Positions 46,185 to 57,209 of a stretch of 64,000 nt of DNA are shown here, piece after piece; position 1 is the stretch's first letter; every line of letters starts with the position of its first letter. Source of the DNA: Solimonas sp040066175 (GTDB taxonomy: Bacteria > Pseudomonadota > Gammaproteobacteria > Nevskiales > Nevskiaceae). The stretch lies in the NCBI RefSeq assembly GCF_040066175.1, contig NZ_JBEAAM010000019.1, positions 1 to 64,000 on the forward strand, in the 5' to 3' direction. The notes under the pieces are model-generated. The model searched no databases. It had not been told where the DNA came from and worked only from the letters and a program-made list of their open reading frames with translations. A program made the position numbers and the translations under genes.

Positions 46185-47134
46185 GCCGAGATCCCGGCAA
46201 CGCCCTGCGCGTAGGCCGCGAAGGCCTGCGCCAGGTCGCGCGGGCCGACGCCGCCCAGGGCATACACCGGCAGGCCGGCATACTGCGCCGCATCGGCGAA
46301 GGCCGGCCAGCCGATCGGCGTGGCACCGGGATGGCTGCGTGTCTCCTGCACCGGCCCCAGCACCGCGGCATCGAATCCGGCCTGGGCGGCGCGGCGGAGT
46401 TCTTCCGGGCCGTGGCAGGACGCCAGCTGCAGCGCGGGTCCGCCCTCAGCGCGCGCAGCGCGGCCGGCCAGCATCGCGGCACTCGCGTGCCAGCCGTCCG
46501 CACCCAGTTGCACGGCCGCGACCGGATCGCGGTCCAGAATCATGCGCAGACCCTGCGCCTGGACATGCGGCATCAGCGCACGGGCGCAGCGTCGGTAAGC
46601 CGCGTCGTCGAGTCGCGGCAGGCGCAGACGCAGGAGTGCGCCGGGCGGCAGACGCACCAGGCGCGGCAGCAGCCAGGGCAGGGTCGCGTCGGGGGGCGTG
46701 AAGACATAGTGCTCGGGCAACAGCAGCGCACGCACGGTCGGCCACACGGTCGGCAGCGCCTGCGGCCAGGCCTGCAGCCGGCCGGCCGGCACCCACGCGA
46801 AGCTCTGTCCCTCGCGGCCATGCGGCTCCCCGGAGAAACGCGTGACCAGCCAGGTGTCGAGCAGGACCGTGCGATTGCTGTACTCGTGGCGGAAGCGGAT
46901 CAGCGGACGCGCATCCTCGACGGTGATGCCCAGTTCCTCGTGCAGCTCGCGCGACAGCGCTGCGCGCGGCGGTTCGCCCGCTTCGATCTTGCCGCCCGGG
47001 AACTCCCAGCAACCCGCCGCGATCTTGCCTTCGGGCCTCTGCGCCAGCAGCACCTCGCCCGATGGCTGCCGCAACACCCCGCAGGCCACATGGATCAAGG
47101 GCCGGGAACCGGAGGCGGCGACAGCGTCGGCCAT
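46169..47134 (-). CDS. Nudix hydrolase - thiamine-phosphate-synthase-like fusion
   Basis: The 321-aa product joins two folds. Residues 1-135 are a MutT-type Nudix hydrolase with the complete Nudix box GGKIEAGEPPRAALSRELHEELGI. Residues 180-321 resemble a ThiE/TenI TIM barrel (VQLGADGWHASAAML, GPVQETRSHPGATPIGW, PVYALGGVGPRDLAQAF). The pair is found fused in many proteobacteria, where the Nudix part sanitises oxidised dGTP. The barrel's role is unclear; its motif LGPVQETRSHPG replaces the phosphate-binding wording of true ThiE. The ATG at 47134 follows a GATTCCC array. It lies downstream of argJ, convergent with yacG. Confidence 0.82.
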   Translation of the reverse strand: MADAVAASGSRPLIHVACGVLRQPSGEVLLAQRPEGKIAAGCWEFPGGKIEAGEPPRAALSRELHEELGITVEDARPLIRFRHEYSNRTVLLDTWLVTRFSGEPHGREGQSFAWVPAGRLQAWPQALPTVWPTVRALLLPEHYVFTPPDATLPWLLPRLVRLPPGALLRLRLPRLDDAAYRRCARALMPHVQAQGLRMILDRDPVAAVQLGADGWHASAAMLAGRAARAEGGPALQLASCHGPEELRRAAQAGFDAAVLGPVQETRSHPGATPIGWPAFADAAQYAGLPVYALGGVGPRDLAQAFAAYAQGVAGISAYWSD

Positions 47135-47146
47135 GTGTGCCTCTAC

Positions 47147-47174
47147 GATTCCCGGTTCTCCATTCCCGATTCCC
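47147..47174. repeat. 28-bp GATTCCC heptamer array (degenerate)
   Basis: Four 7-bp units GATTCCC, GGTTCTC, CATTCCC, GATTCCC fill the gap between the argJ stop and the Nudix ATG. The total length and unit are the same as for the arrays in murB and murD. Confidence 0.85.
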
Positions 47175-47180
47175 GTACGC

Positions 47181-48401
47181 TCACGTGCGGTACTCGGCAT
47201 TGATCTTCACGTAGTCGTAGCTGAAGTCACAGGTCCACACGGTGGTTTCGGCGACGCCGCGTCCGAGGCCGATCGAGATCGTGAACTCGTCCTTGGCGAC
47301 CACCGCGGCGCCGAGCGCTTCGCGATACTCGGGGTGCGGCTCGCCGCCGGCGATCAGCTGCACGTCGTCGAGCGCCACGCTGACCGTGCGCGCCTCCAGG
47401 CCGGGCACGCCGGCCTTGCCGATCGCCATGACGATGCGTCCCCAGTTGGCATCCGAGGCGAACATCGCGGTCTTGACCAGCGGCGAATGCGCCACCGACA
47501 GCGCGACCTGCCGCGCTTCCCTGGCATCGCGTGCCCCATGCACGCGGATCGTGATGAACTTGGTCGCCCCCTCGCCGTCACGGACGATCGCGTGTGCCAG
47601 CTCGCGGCAGACGTCGTGGATCGCGGCGGCCACCACGGCATAGTCCGGATGTGAGACATCGACATCCTCGCTCCCGGTCCGTGCAGTGGCGAACAGCATG
47701 CAGGCGTCATTGGTCGAGGTGTCGCCATCGACGGTGACGCAGTTGAAGGTCCGGGCGACCGCGTCCTCCAGCGCGCGCCGGACCGCCGACGGCGTCAGGC
47801 GTGCATCGGTGCCGACATAGGCCAGCATCGTCGCCATGTCCGGGTGGATCATGCCGACGCCCTTGGCGATGCCGGTGACGGTGATCTCGCCCTGCGAGGT
47901 GGCGACCTTGCGTGTCGCGCCCTTGGGCACGGTGTCGGTGGTCATGATCGCGCGCATCGCATCGGTCCAGCCGTCGGCGCGCAGATCCTGCGCCGCGCGG
48001 GGGATTGCCGCGGTCATGCGCTGCAGCGGCAACCGCTGACCGATCACGCCCGTCGAGAACGGCAGCACCTGGTCCGCGCCGCAGCCGAGCGCCTGCGCCG
48101 CCGCGGCACAGCTGGCGCGCGCGTCCTCGACACCGCCGCTGCCTGTCGCCGCATTGGCATTGCCGGCATTGACCAGCAGCCCGCGGACCTGCGTCCCGGC
48201 GGCGAGCACCTGCCGACACAGCTGAACCGGCGCAGCGGCGAATGCACTCTGCGTGAACACACCGGCGACCCGGCTGCCGGCGGCGAGCTCGATCAACAGC
48301 AGATCCTTGCGGCCTGGCTTCTTGATCGCGGCCTCGGCCACACCCAGCCGGACGCCGGGCACCGGATGGAGAAACTCGGGGACTCGCAGGTTGACGGCCA
48401 T
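47181..48401 (-). CDS. argJ: bifunctional glutamate N-acetyltransferase / amino-acid acetyltransferase ArgJ
   Basis: ArgJ recycles the acetyl group from N-acetylornithine to glutamate in arginine synthesis. The 406-aa proenzyme self-cleaves before the nucleophilic threonine in MIHPDMATMLAYVGTDA. FNCVTVDGDTSTNDACML is also diagnostic. ATG 48401 was chosen over a longer arginine-rich open frame. The terminator of secA ends 12 bp upstream of this start. Whether it is mono- or bifunctional (acetyl-CoA use) cannot be told. Confidence 0.95.
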   Translation of the reverse strand: MAVNLRVPEFLHPVPGVRLGVAEAAIKKPGRKDLLLIELAAGSRVAGVFTQSAFAAAPVQLCRQVLAAGTQVRGLLVNAGNANAATGSGGVEDARASCAAAAQALGCGADQVLPFSTGVIGQRLPLQRMTAAIPRAAQDLRADGWTDAMRAIMTTDTVPKGATRKVATSQGEITVTGIAKGVGMIHPDMATMLAYVGTDARLTPSAVRRALEDAVARTFNCVTVDGDTSTNDACMLFATARTGSEDVDVSHPDYAVVAAAIHDVCRELAHAIVRDGEGATKFITIRVHGARDAREARQVALSVAHSPLVKTAMFASDANWGRIVMAIGKAGVPGLEARTVSVALDDVQLIAGGEPHPEYREALGAAVVAKDEFTISIGLGRGVAETTVWTCDFSYDYVKINAEYRT

Positions 48402-48413
48402 GGTGCTGCACCC

Positions 48414-48442
48414 AAACAAAAAGGCGCCCGAATGCGGACGCC
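48414..48442 (-). terminator. Rho-independent terminator of secA
   Basis: On the minus strand GGCGTCCG pairs with CGGGCGCC (one G-T pair) around CATT, followed by TTTTTG. It separates secA from argJ. Confidence 0.85.
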
Positions 48443-48489
48443 TCGATATTGTGCGACGCTTCGCTGGCGCAGGCCAGCCTCGCCGTTCC

Positions 48490-51261
<2,772 letters not shown>

Positions 51262-51409
51262 AGATTCCGATTCTGACCGCGCCGTGCGCAGGGTGATGGA
51301 TCGTCGTATTGCCGCCGACGAGGCCCGGCGGCCAATCAAGGGCGCGTATTATGCCTCGCCTTCGGACCGCGATCCGTGGATCGAGTTCTCAGCACCGCGG
51401 CCCCGTCGT

Positions 51410-52342
51410 TCAGCGCGCGGCGTGGATGTACTGCTCGGGATCGACGATGTTGCCGTTGTAGAGGACTTCGAAGTGGACATGCGGTCCGGTGGACCGGCCC
51501 GACGAGCCCATCCTGGCGATGCGCTGTCCCTTGGACACCTTGTCGCCGGCGGCCACCAGCACCTGGCTGTTGTGGCCGTAGCGCGTCGTGTAGCCGTTAC
51601 CGTGGTTGATCTCGACGAGGTTGCCGTAGCCGTCGCGCGGTCCCGCCTCGGTGACGATGCCGGCCGCCACCGACAGGACGTCGGCACCCGGACGCCCGGC
51701 GAAGTCGATGCCCTGATGACGGGTCAGGCGCCCGGTGAACGGATCGGTGCGCACACCGAACAGCGAGCTGATCCAGCCTCCGTCGATCGGCCAGCCGGAC
51801 GGCCGGACCTCCTTCTGCATGCGGCTGGTCAGCAGCAGATCTTCCAGCACCCGGAACTGGCGCTCGCGGTCGGACAGCTGGCGCTCGAAATCGCCCAGCG
51901 ATGCGAGCAGCGCGTCGAGGCCGCTGTCGCCGAGCACGGCGGACTCCGGGCCACCGATCGCCGGCGGCTGGTCGAAGTTGAACTCGCCGCGGTCGAGGCC
52001 GGCGATCTCGGTCAGCCGCTGGCCCGCGGCATCCAGGCGCAGAATGTGCGCCTGCAGCTGGGCGATGCGTCGTGCCAGCGCCGCGGAATTCTGCTCCGCC
52101 TGCGCCCGCGCGGCCTCCAGCGCGCTACGCTGCAGCCGCACCTCCTCGGACCAGTTCGATACCAGTGCGGACGGCAGGCCCGCACCGGCGCCCAAGCCGC
52201 GTGACCAGAAACCCGCCGCGAAGGAAGCCGAGACGACCAGCAGCAGCGCGAGCACCAGCGGCAGCCAGCCCAGGACGTGGTGCAGATCTAGCGGAAACCG
52301 CCAAGTGCGGCCACGCTTATGGCTGACGACGATGATGTCCAT
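51410..52342 (-). CDS. M23-family murein endopeptidase, membrane-anchored
   Basis: The product is a 310-aa periplasmic peptidoglycan hydrolase or division activator. A membrane anchor (about 23-42, VLGWLPLVLALLLVVSASFAAGF) follows a basic N-terminus. A coiled coil spans about 60-110 (WSEEVRLQRSALEAARAQAEQNSAAL). The LytM/M23 domain at 190-305 has zinc motifs RHQGIDFAG and GPHVHFEVLYNG. Key histidines and Asp are intact, so catalysis is likely. It lies between secA and dciA. Its start overlaps the possible upstream start of the divergent dciA. Confidence 0.9.
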   Translation of the reverse strand: MDIIVVSHKRGRTWRFPLDLHHVLGWLPLVLALLLVVSASFAAGFWSRGLGAGAGLPSALVSNWSEEVRLQRSALEAARAQAEQNSAALARRIAQLQAHILRLDAAGQRLTEIAGLDRGEFNFDQPPAIGGPESAVLGDSGLDALLASLGDFERQLSDRERQFRVLEDLLLTSRMQKEVRPSGWPIDGGWISSLFGVRTDPFTGRLTRHQGIDFAGRPGADVLSVAAGIVTEAGPRDGYGNLVEINHGNGYTTRYGHNSQVLVAAGDKVSKGQRIARMGSSGRSTGPHVHFEVLYNGNIVDPEQYIHAAR

Positions 52343-52351
52343 GGGTGGCCA

Positions 52352-52687
52352 GTGATCTCCGATACAACCGAACCGCGAAACCTGAAGCAAATCCTCAGCC
52401 AGAACCCGCAACGCACGGGCGGCGTCATCACGCGCGCCCAGCGGCTGGCCGACATCAATCGCTCCCTGCGCGACTGGTGCGACGAACCCTGGGTCCACCA
52501 GGTCCGCATCGCCAACATCCGTGGCGACACCGCGGTCCTGTACGCATCATCCGCCCCCGCCCTGCTGCGCGCACGGCAACGGCAGCGCGCGCTGCTGGCC
52601 TGGCTCAAGACCCGTCACCTGCTTTCGTGCACCCGGATCGAAGCCAAGGTGCGCCCCCCGGTTACCGGCTCGATCGGCCGAGTGTAG
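52352..52687 (+). CDS. dciA: DciA-like (DUF721) replicative-helicase loader
   Basis: The product is 111 aa from GTG 52352. The DUF721 pattern is NLKQILSQNP... followed by WCDEPWVHQVRIANIRGDTAVLYASSAPALLRARQRQRALL. DciA loads DnaB in bacteria that lack DnaC, and its location beside lpxC/secA is conserved. An upstream in-frame ATG at 52319 would overlap the divergent peptidase start by 24 bp, so I prefer the GTG. The gene ends 63 bp from convergent lpxC. Confidence 0.75.
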   Translation: MISDTTEPRNLKQILSQNPQRTGGVITRAQRLADINRSLRDWCDEPWVHQVRIANIRGDTAVLYASSAPALLRARQRQRALLAWLKTRHLLSCTRIEAKVRPPVTGSIGRV

Positions 52688-52750
52688 TCGGCCACGGCCG
52701 GTCGGCGCAAGCCAAGTGGCTGAAACTGCGGGTTTTCCCTGAGTGCCGGC

Positions 52751-53671
52751 TCAGGCGGCGGCGAGGCTGCCGCGCACGAATGAAATCGGCGCCGGACGCG
52801 TGGCGTCGTCGTAGGTGGTGAGCTCGAACGCCGAAGGGTCCGCCAGCACGGCGCGCACCAGCTTGTTGTTCAGGGCATGCCCGGACTTGTAGGCGGTGAA
52901 CGCGCCCACCACCGGGTGCCCGAGCAGGTACAGATCGCCGATCGCGTCGAGAATCTTGTGCCGCACGAACTCGTCCTCGTAGCGCAGGCCTTCGCGGTTG
53001 ACCACGCGGTAATCGTCCAGCGCCACGACATTGTCCAGGCTCGCGCCCAACCCCAGGTTCGCCGCGCGCAAGGTGTCGATCTCGCGCATGAAGCCGAACG
53101 TGCGCGCGCGACTGACCTCGCTCACATAGCTGGTGGTCGAAAAGTCGATGACCGCGCTCTGGCCGGACGCGCGCAACGCCGGATGGCGGAAATCGATCGA
53201 GAACGTCAGGCGGAAACCGTCGTAGGGCTCGAAGCGCGCCCACTTGTCCGCGTCCTGCACCTGCACCGGCTGACGGATGCGCAGGAACTTCTTCGGCGCG
53301 TCCTGCTCGTGGATGCCGGCGGACTGGATCAGGAACACGAAAGGCCCGGAGCTGCCGTCCATGATCGGCACCTCCGGCGAGGACAGTTCGACGACGCAGT
53401 TGTCGATGCCCAGGCCGGCGAAGGCCGACATCAGGTGCTCGACGGTCATGATCTTGGTGCCGTCGTCGGCCACCAGCGTGCTGCACATCACCGCCTCGCG
53501 CAGCAGATGGGCCCGCGACGGCACCTCGACGACCGGGGACAGGTCGGTACGGCGGAACACGATGCCGGTGTCGGGGCCGGCCGGCAGCAACGACATGTAC
53601 ACCTTGCGGCCGGAATGCAGGCCGATGCCGCTGGCCCGCACGGCCTGCTTGAGGGTTCGTTGTCTGACCAT
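52751..53671 (-). CDS. lpxC: UDP-3-O-acyl-N-acetylglucosamine deacetylase
   Basis: LpxC is the committed, zinc-dependent step of lipid A synthesis. The 306-aa protein starts MVRQRTLKQAVRASGIGLHSG. Zinc ligands lie in VEHLMSAFAGLGIDN and HKILDAIGDLYLLG, and the catalytic histidine in KSGHALNNKLVRAV. ATG 53671 matches the family start; the frame is open further upstream without conservation. It lies downstream of ftsZ in the usual dcw order, 155 bp away. Confidence 0.97.
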   Translation of the reverse strand: MVRQRTLKQAVRASGIGLHSGRKVYMSLLPAGPDTGIVFRRTDLSPVVEVPSRAHLLREAVMCSTLVADDGTKIMTVEHLMSAFAGLGIDNCVVELSSPEVPIMDGSSGPFVFLIQSAGIHEQDAPKKFLRIRQPVQVQDADKWARFEPYDGFRLTFSIDFRHPALRASGQSAVIDFSTTSYVSEVSRARTFGFMREIDTLRAANLGLGASLDNVVALDDYRVVNREGLRYEDEFVRHKILDAIGDLYLLGHPVVGAFTAYKSGHALNNKLVRAVLADPSAFELTTYDDATRPAPISFVRGSLAAA

Positions 53672-53826
53672 CTCGCGTGTTTCGCTGTTCACCACCGGAT
53701 ACAAGAAGGGCGCGGCGTGGGTGGCACGCTGCGCCCCATTGACACGCGAGTTTAACATGGCGTTCCGCGCTCACCCTGGCCGGGCCGCGGGGCCATGAAT
53801 CGCCCCTGAACCGCGGTGACCGGCGG

Positions 53827-55044
53827 TCAGTCGGCCAGGTTACGCAGGAAGGTGGGGATGTTGATGATGTCGTCCCCCAGGTCTGGGAACGCCGCGCCGC
53901 CGCCGGCCGCGGCAACCTTGCGCTGGCGGTGGTAGGCCGGGATCTCCAGGTTCGCCGAACCCAGCGACGGCATCGCCGGCATGCCCGGCAGTGTCGTCTC
54001 CGGCCGCACGAAGGGAGCGACCTTGGGATTCTGCGGCGTCGCCGGCGCGGCCTGTACGGCGTGCTTGGTGCCGGGCAGACCGGTGGCGACGACGGTCACG
54101 CGCAGCATGCCGTCGAGGTTCGGGTTCATCGACATGCCGCACTTGGCATCGGCCTCGTCGGACGCGATCTCGGCGACGCGCGAGTTGATGTACTCGAGCT
54201 CCTCCATCGTCAGCGATTCGTCGCAGGTGACGTTGACGAGCAGGCCGCGGGCACCGTGCAGCTCGATGTCGTCCAGCAGCGGACTCGACAGTGCCATCTC
54301 GACCGCCTTCTCGGCGCGGCCCTCGCCGCTGGCCTGGCCGATGCCCATCATCGACATGCCGCGGTTCGACATGACCGTGCGCACGTCCGCGAAGTCCACG
54401 TTGACCAGGCCCGGCCGGGTGATCAGGTCGGAGATGCCCTGCACCGCGTTCTGCAGCACGTCGTTGGCCGCGCGGAAGCAGTTGAGCACCGTGATCTTCG
54501 TGCCGAGCACCAGCCCCAGCTTCTCGTTCGGGATCAGGATCAGCGAATCGCTGTACTGACGCAGCTCGTCGATACCCTTGAGCGCGACAGCCATGCGCTT
54601 CTTGCCCTCGTGCGCGAACGGCTTGGTCACGACCGCAACGGTCAGCACGCCCAGTTCCTTGGCGATCTGCGCAATCACCGGTGCCGCGCCGGTGCCGGTG
54701 CCGCCGCCCATGCCGGCGGTGACGAACAGCAGGTCGGTACCCTCGATCATCTCGCGGATGCGGTCGCGGTCCTCCTCGGCGGCCTGGCGGCCGACATCGG
54801 GGTTGGAACCGGCACCCAGACCGCGCGTGATCTCCGCGCCCAGCTGCAGCTGGGCGGTCGGCGTGCAGCGCTCGAGGTGATCGCGATCGGTGTTGGCGCA
54901 GATGAACTCGACCCCGTCGATGCTCGCCTGCGCCATCTGATTGACGGTGTTGCAGCCACCGCCGCCGACGCCGATGACACGGATGACCGCGCGCTTGCGC
55001 TGGCCGTCTTCCAGTTCGAATACGTCTCGTGCTTGTCCGCCCAT
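53827..55044 (-). CDS. ftsZ: cell-division GTPase FtsZ
   Basis: FtsZ forms the Z-ring. The 405-aa protein has IRVIGVGGGGCNTVNQM, the tubulin signature GMGGGTGTGAAP, NVDFADVRTVM, and a C-terminal FtsA/ZipA-binding tail DIINIPTFLRNLAD. ATG 55044 has AGGAG seven bases upstream; an in-frame ATG at 55086 is less well placed. A near-consensus promoter lies about 110 bp upstream, so it can be expressed separately from ftsA. Confidence 0.98.
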   Translation of the reverse strand: MGGQARDVFELEDGQRKRAVIRVIGVGGGGCNTVNQMAQASIDGVEFICANTDRDHLERCTPTAQLQLGAEITRGLGAGSNPDVGRQAAEEDRDRIREMIEGTDLLFVTAGMGGGTGTGAAPVIAQIAKELGVLTVAVVTKPFAHEGKKRMAVALKGIDELRQYSDSLILIPNEKLGLVLGTKITVLNCFRAANDVLQNAVQGISDLITRPGLVNVDFADVRTVMSNRGMSMMGIGQASGEGRAEKAVEMALSSPLLDDIELHGARGLLVNVTCDESLTMEELEYINSRVAEIASDEADAKCGMSMNPNLDGMLRVTVVATGLPGTKHAVQAAPATPQNPKVAPFVRPETTLPGMPAMPSLGSANLEIPAYHRQRKVAAAGGGAAFPDLGDDIINIPTFLRNLAD

Positions 55045-55152
55045 CTGTCCGCTCCTGCGCGTGCGCGCGTTACGTGTTGCCATCACCCGTCGGTTCGCGC
55101 CGCACCGGCAGCGACGAACTCTGTTTTTTTATACCTACTACGCCGCAAATTT

Positions 55153-55181
55153 AATATAGATAAACACTGTGCCAATGTCAA
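55153..55181 (-). promoter_or_regulatory. near-consensus sigma-70 promoter of ftsZ
   Basis: On the minus strand TTGACA (complement of 55176-55181) and TATATT (complement of 55153-55158) are separated by exactly 17 bp. It sits in an AT-rich 119-bp spacer between ftsA and ftsZ. The 5' leader would be about 100 nt and contains an A/T-rich run (complement of 55125-55131). Confidence 0.85.
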
Positions 55182-55205
55182 CAAAAAATGTTCGGTATCT
55201 GCAAA

Positions 55206-56435
55206 TTAAAAACTCCCCTTGAACCACTCGCCGGCGCGCTGCATCCAGTACCCGAAGCCCTGGTTCGCGGCCCGGGCCACCTGCGGACGGGACTGGCGTC
55301 CGTACAGCAGCAGGCCCACGGCGGTGGCATACGCCGGATTGCGCGTCACGTCCTTGAGCCCGGCGACGTTGTGCGGCATGCCGATGCGCACCGGCAGCTC
55401 AAACACCTGCTCGGCGAGCTCGACGACGCCCGGCATCTGCGCCGACGCACCGGTGAGCACCACGCCGCCGCCGATCAGCTCGTACCATTCGGAGCGGTGC
55501 AGCTCCCTGCGCACGAACCGGAACAGTTCCTCGTAACGCGGCTTGATCACCTCCGCGAGCGTCAGGCGCGACAGCCGCCGCGGCGGCTGATCGCCGACAC
55601 CCCGGACCTCGATCTCCTCGTGGCCGGCGGCGAACTGCGGCAGCGCGACGCCGTACTGGACCTTCAGCTCCTCCGCGTAGGGCGCCGGCGTGCGGAACGC
55701 GACGCTGATGTCGTTCGTGACCTGGTTGCCGGCGATCGGCAGCACGGCGGTGTGGCGGATCGAGCCGCCGCGGAACACGGCGATGTCGGAGGTGCCGCCG
55801 CCGATATCGACCATGCACACGCCGAGGTCGCGCTCGTCCGGCAGCAGCGTCGCGTAACTCGACGCCAGATGCTGGAGAATCAGCTTGTCCACCTTCAGGC
55901 CGCAGGACTCGACACACTTGTAGATGTTCTGCGCCGCCGAGATCGAGCCGGTGACGATGTGCACCTTGGCCTCGAGACGCACCCCATGCATGCCGATCGG
56001 ATCGTGGATGCCTTCGCGGCCATCGACGACGAACTCCTGCGGGATCACGTGCAGGATCTTCTGGTCGGCCGGAATCGCGATCGCGCGCGCCGCATCCATG
56101 ACGCTGTCCACGTCGCGCTCGCTGACGCTGCCGGCCCGCACGGGCGCGACGCCGGTCGAGTTGAAGCTGCGAATGTGCGTGCCGGAGATGCCGACATAGA
56201 CCGACTGCGCACGGCAATTGGCCATGTGCTCGGCGTTCTCCACCGCGCGCTTGATCGCCTGTGTGGTCTGCTCGATGTTGACGACATCGCCACGGTTCAT
56301 GCCGCGCGAGGCATGCTCGCCGCGGCCGACGATCTCGACCTCGCCATCCGGCGTGATCTGCCCCACCACCGCGGCGCACTTCGACGTGCCGACGTCCAGT
56401 CCCACGAGCAGCTTGCGTTCTTCGCGTCGCGCCAT
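55206..56435 (-). CDS. ftsA: cell-division actin homologue FtsA
   Basis: FtsA tethers FtsZ to the membrane. The 409-aa protein has VGLDVGTSKCAAVVGQ, the SHS2 (1C) domain, CMVDIGGGTSDIAVF and VVLTGASAQMPGVVELAE ATP-binding motifs. An amphipathic C-terminal helix ends YWMQRAGEWFKGSF. It starts 3 bp after the ftsQ stop. Confidence 0.97.
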   Translation of the reverse strand: MARREERKLLVGLDVGTSKCAAVVGQITPDGEVEIVGRGEHASRGMNRGDVVNIEQTTQAIKRAVENAEHMANCRAQSVYVGISGTHIRSFNSTGVAPVRAGSVSERDVDSVMDAARAIAIPADQKILHVIPQEFVVDGREGIHDPIGMHGVRLEAKVHIVTGSISAAQNIYKCVESCGLKVDKLILQHLASSYATLLPDERDLGVCMVDIGGGTSDIAVFRGGSIRHTAVLPIAGNQVTNDISVAFRTPAPYAEELKVQYGVALPQFAAGHEEIEVRGVGDQPPRRLSRLTLAEVIKPRYEELFRFVRRELHRSEWYELIGGGVVLTGASAQMPGVVELAEQVFELPVRIGMPHNVAGLKDVTRNPAYATAVGLLLYGRQSRPQVARAANQGFGYWMQRAGEWFKGSF

Positions 56436-56438
56436 GCG

Positions 56439-57209
56439 TCAGTTCCTCTTTGCGTCGGCAGGGAGCTCGCGCCAGCCCACCGAGAAGCCATTGGTGTATC
56501 GAAGGTCCACGTACTTGACCGCGTCCATGCGCGCGGCCAGTGCCTGCGCAGCCGGGCCCAGCAGCACATCGACCGCAGTCAGCGGATCGTCGCGGCCGAA
56601 GCGCAGCACGACGCCATCGCGTGTGGTCCCGGTCCAGTCGCCGCGCGCGTCCTCGCCCAGACTCAGCAGCGCGAACGGCGAACCGTCGAGCCGCGCGGAC
56701 AGCCGCCGATAGGTGGCCAGCACGCGCGGCGCGCTGCCCTCGGGACCGGACAGCTCGGGCAGCGACTCGGGGACCTCGCGCCCTTGCGGCGCGAAAATCA
56801 CGGCGTCGCCGTCGAGCAGGCCGTCCGTGCCCCAGCGCGCTGCCGGCATCCGTTCCCACAGGCGCAGCCGCACGGTCGCCGGCCACTCGCGCTCGACACG
56901 CACGCGCGCGACCCACGGCAGGCTCTGCACCGCCTGGTGCACGGCATCGAGATCCACATCGACGAAGCGCGCATCGAGCAGCGGCCGCACGGCCGCGTCG
57001 ATCTCGGCGGCGCTGACCCGGCGCAGCTCGCCCTCGATCAGCAGCCGCGCGACCGGCCGCGCGCCGGTCATCTGGAAGAAGGCCCAGACCGCCGCCGCCG
57101 CCGCGCACAGTGCCGCGCTGCCGATCAGGAAGCGCAGCAGCCGCGACCGGCCGCTGGGCCCGGCCGTCTCGTCCTCGAACACTTCCGCATCCATCGCGAT
57201 CGCCGTCAT
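56439..57209 (-). CDS. ftsQ: cell-division protein FtsQ
   Basis: FtsQ is a bitopic divisome protein that recruits FtsB/FtsL. The 256-aa product has one membrane helix (about 31-49, FLIGSAALCAAAAAVWAFF). A POTRA domain (about 55-125, ARLLIEGELRRVSAAEID) and a beta domain (PWVARVRVEREWPATVRLRLWER onward) follow. ATG 57209 overlaps the ddlB stop (ATGA). Confidence 0.94.
   Translation of the reverse strand: MTAIAMDAEVFEDETAGPSGRSRLLRFLIGSAALCAAAAAVWAFFQMTGARPVARLLIEGELRRVSAAEIDAAVRPLLDARFVDVDLDAVHQAVQSLPWVARVRVEREWPATVRLRLWERMPAARWGTDGLLDGDAVIFAPQGREVPESLPELSGPEGSAPRVLATYRRLSARLDGSPFALLSLGEDARGDWTGTTRDGVVLRFGRDDPLTAVDVLLGPAAQALAARMDAVKYVDLRYTNGFSVGWRELPADAKRN

Noticed and set aside
47147..47174. 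CRISPR array or REP element
   Set aside because: The repeats are 7-bp tandem units without spacers, and I see no cas genes or REP-type hairpin.
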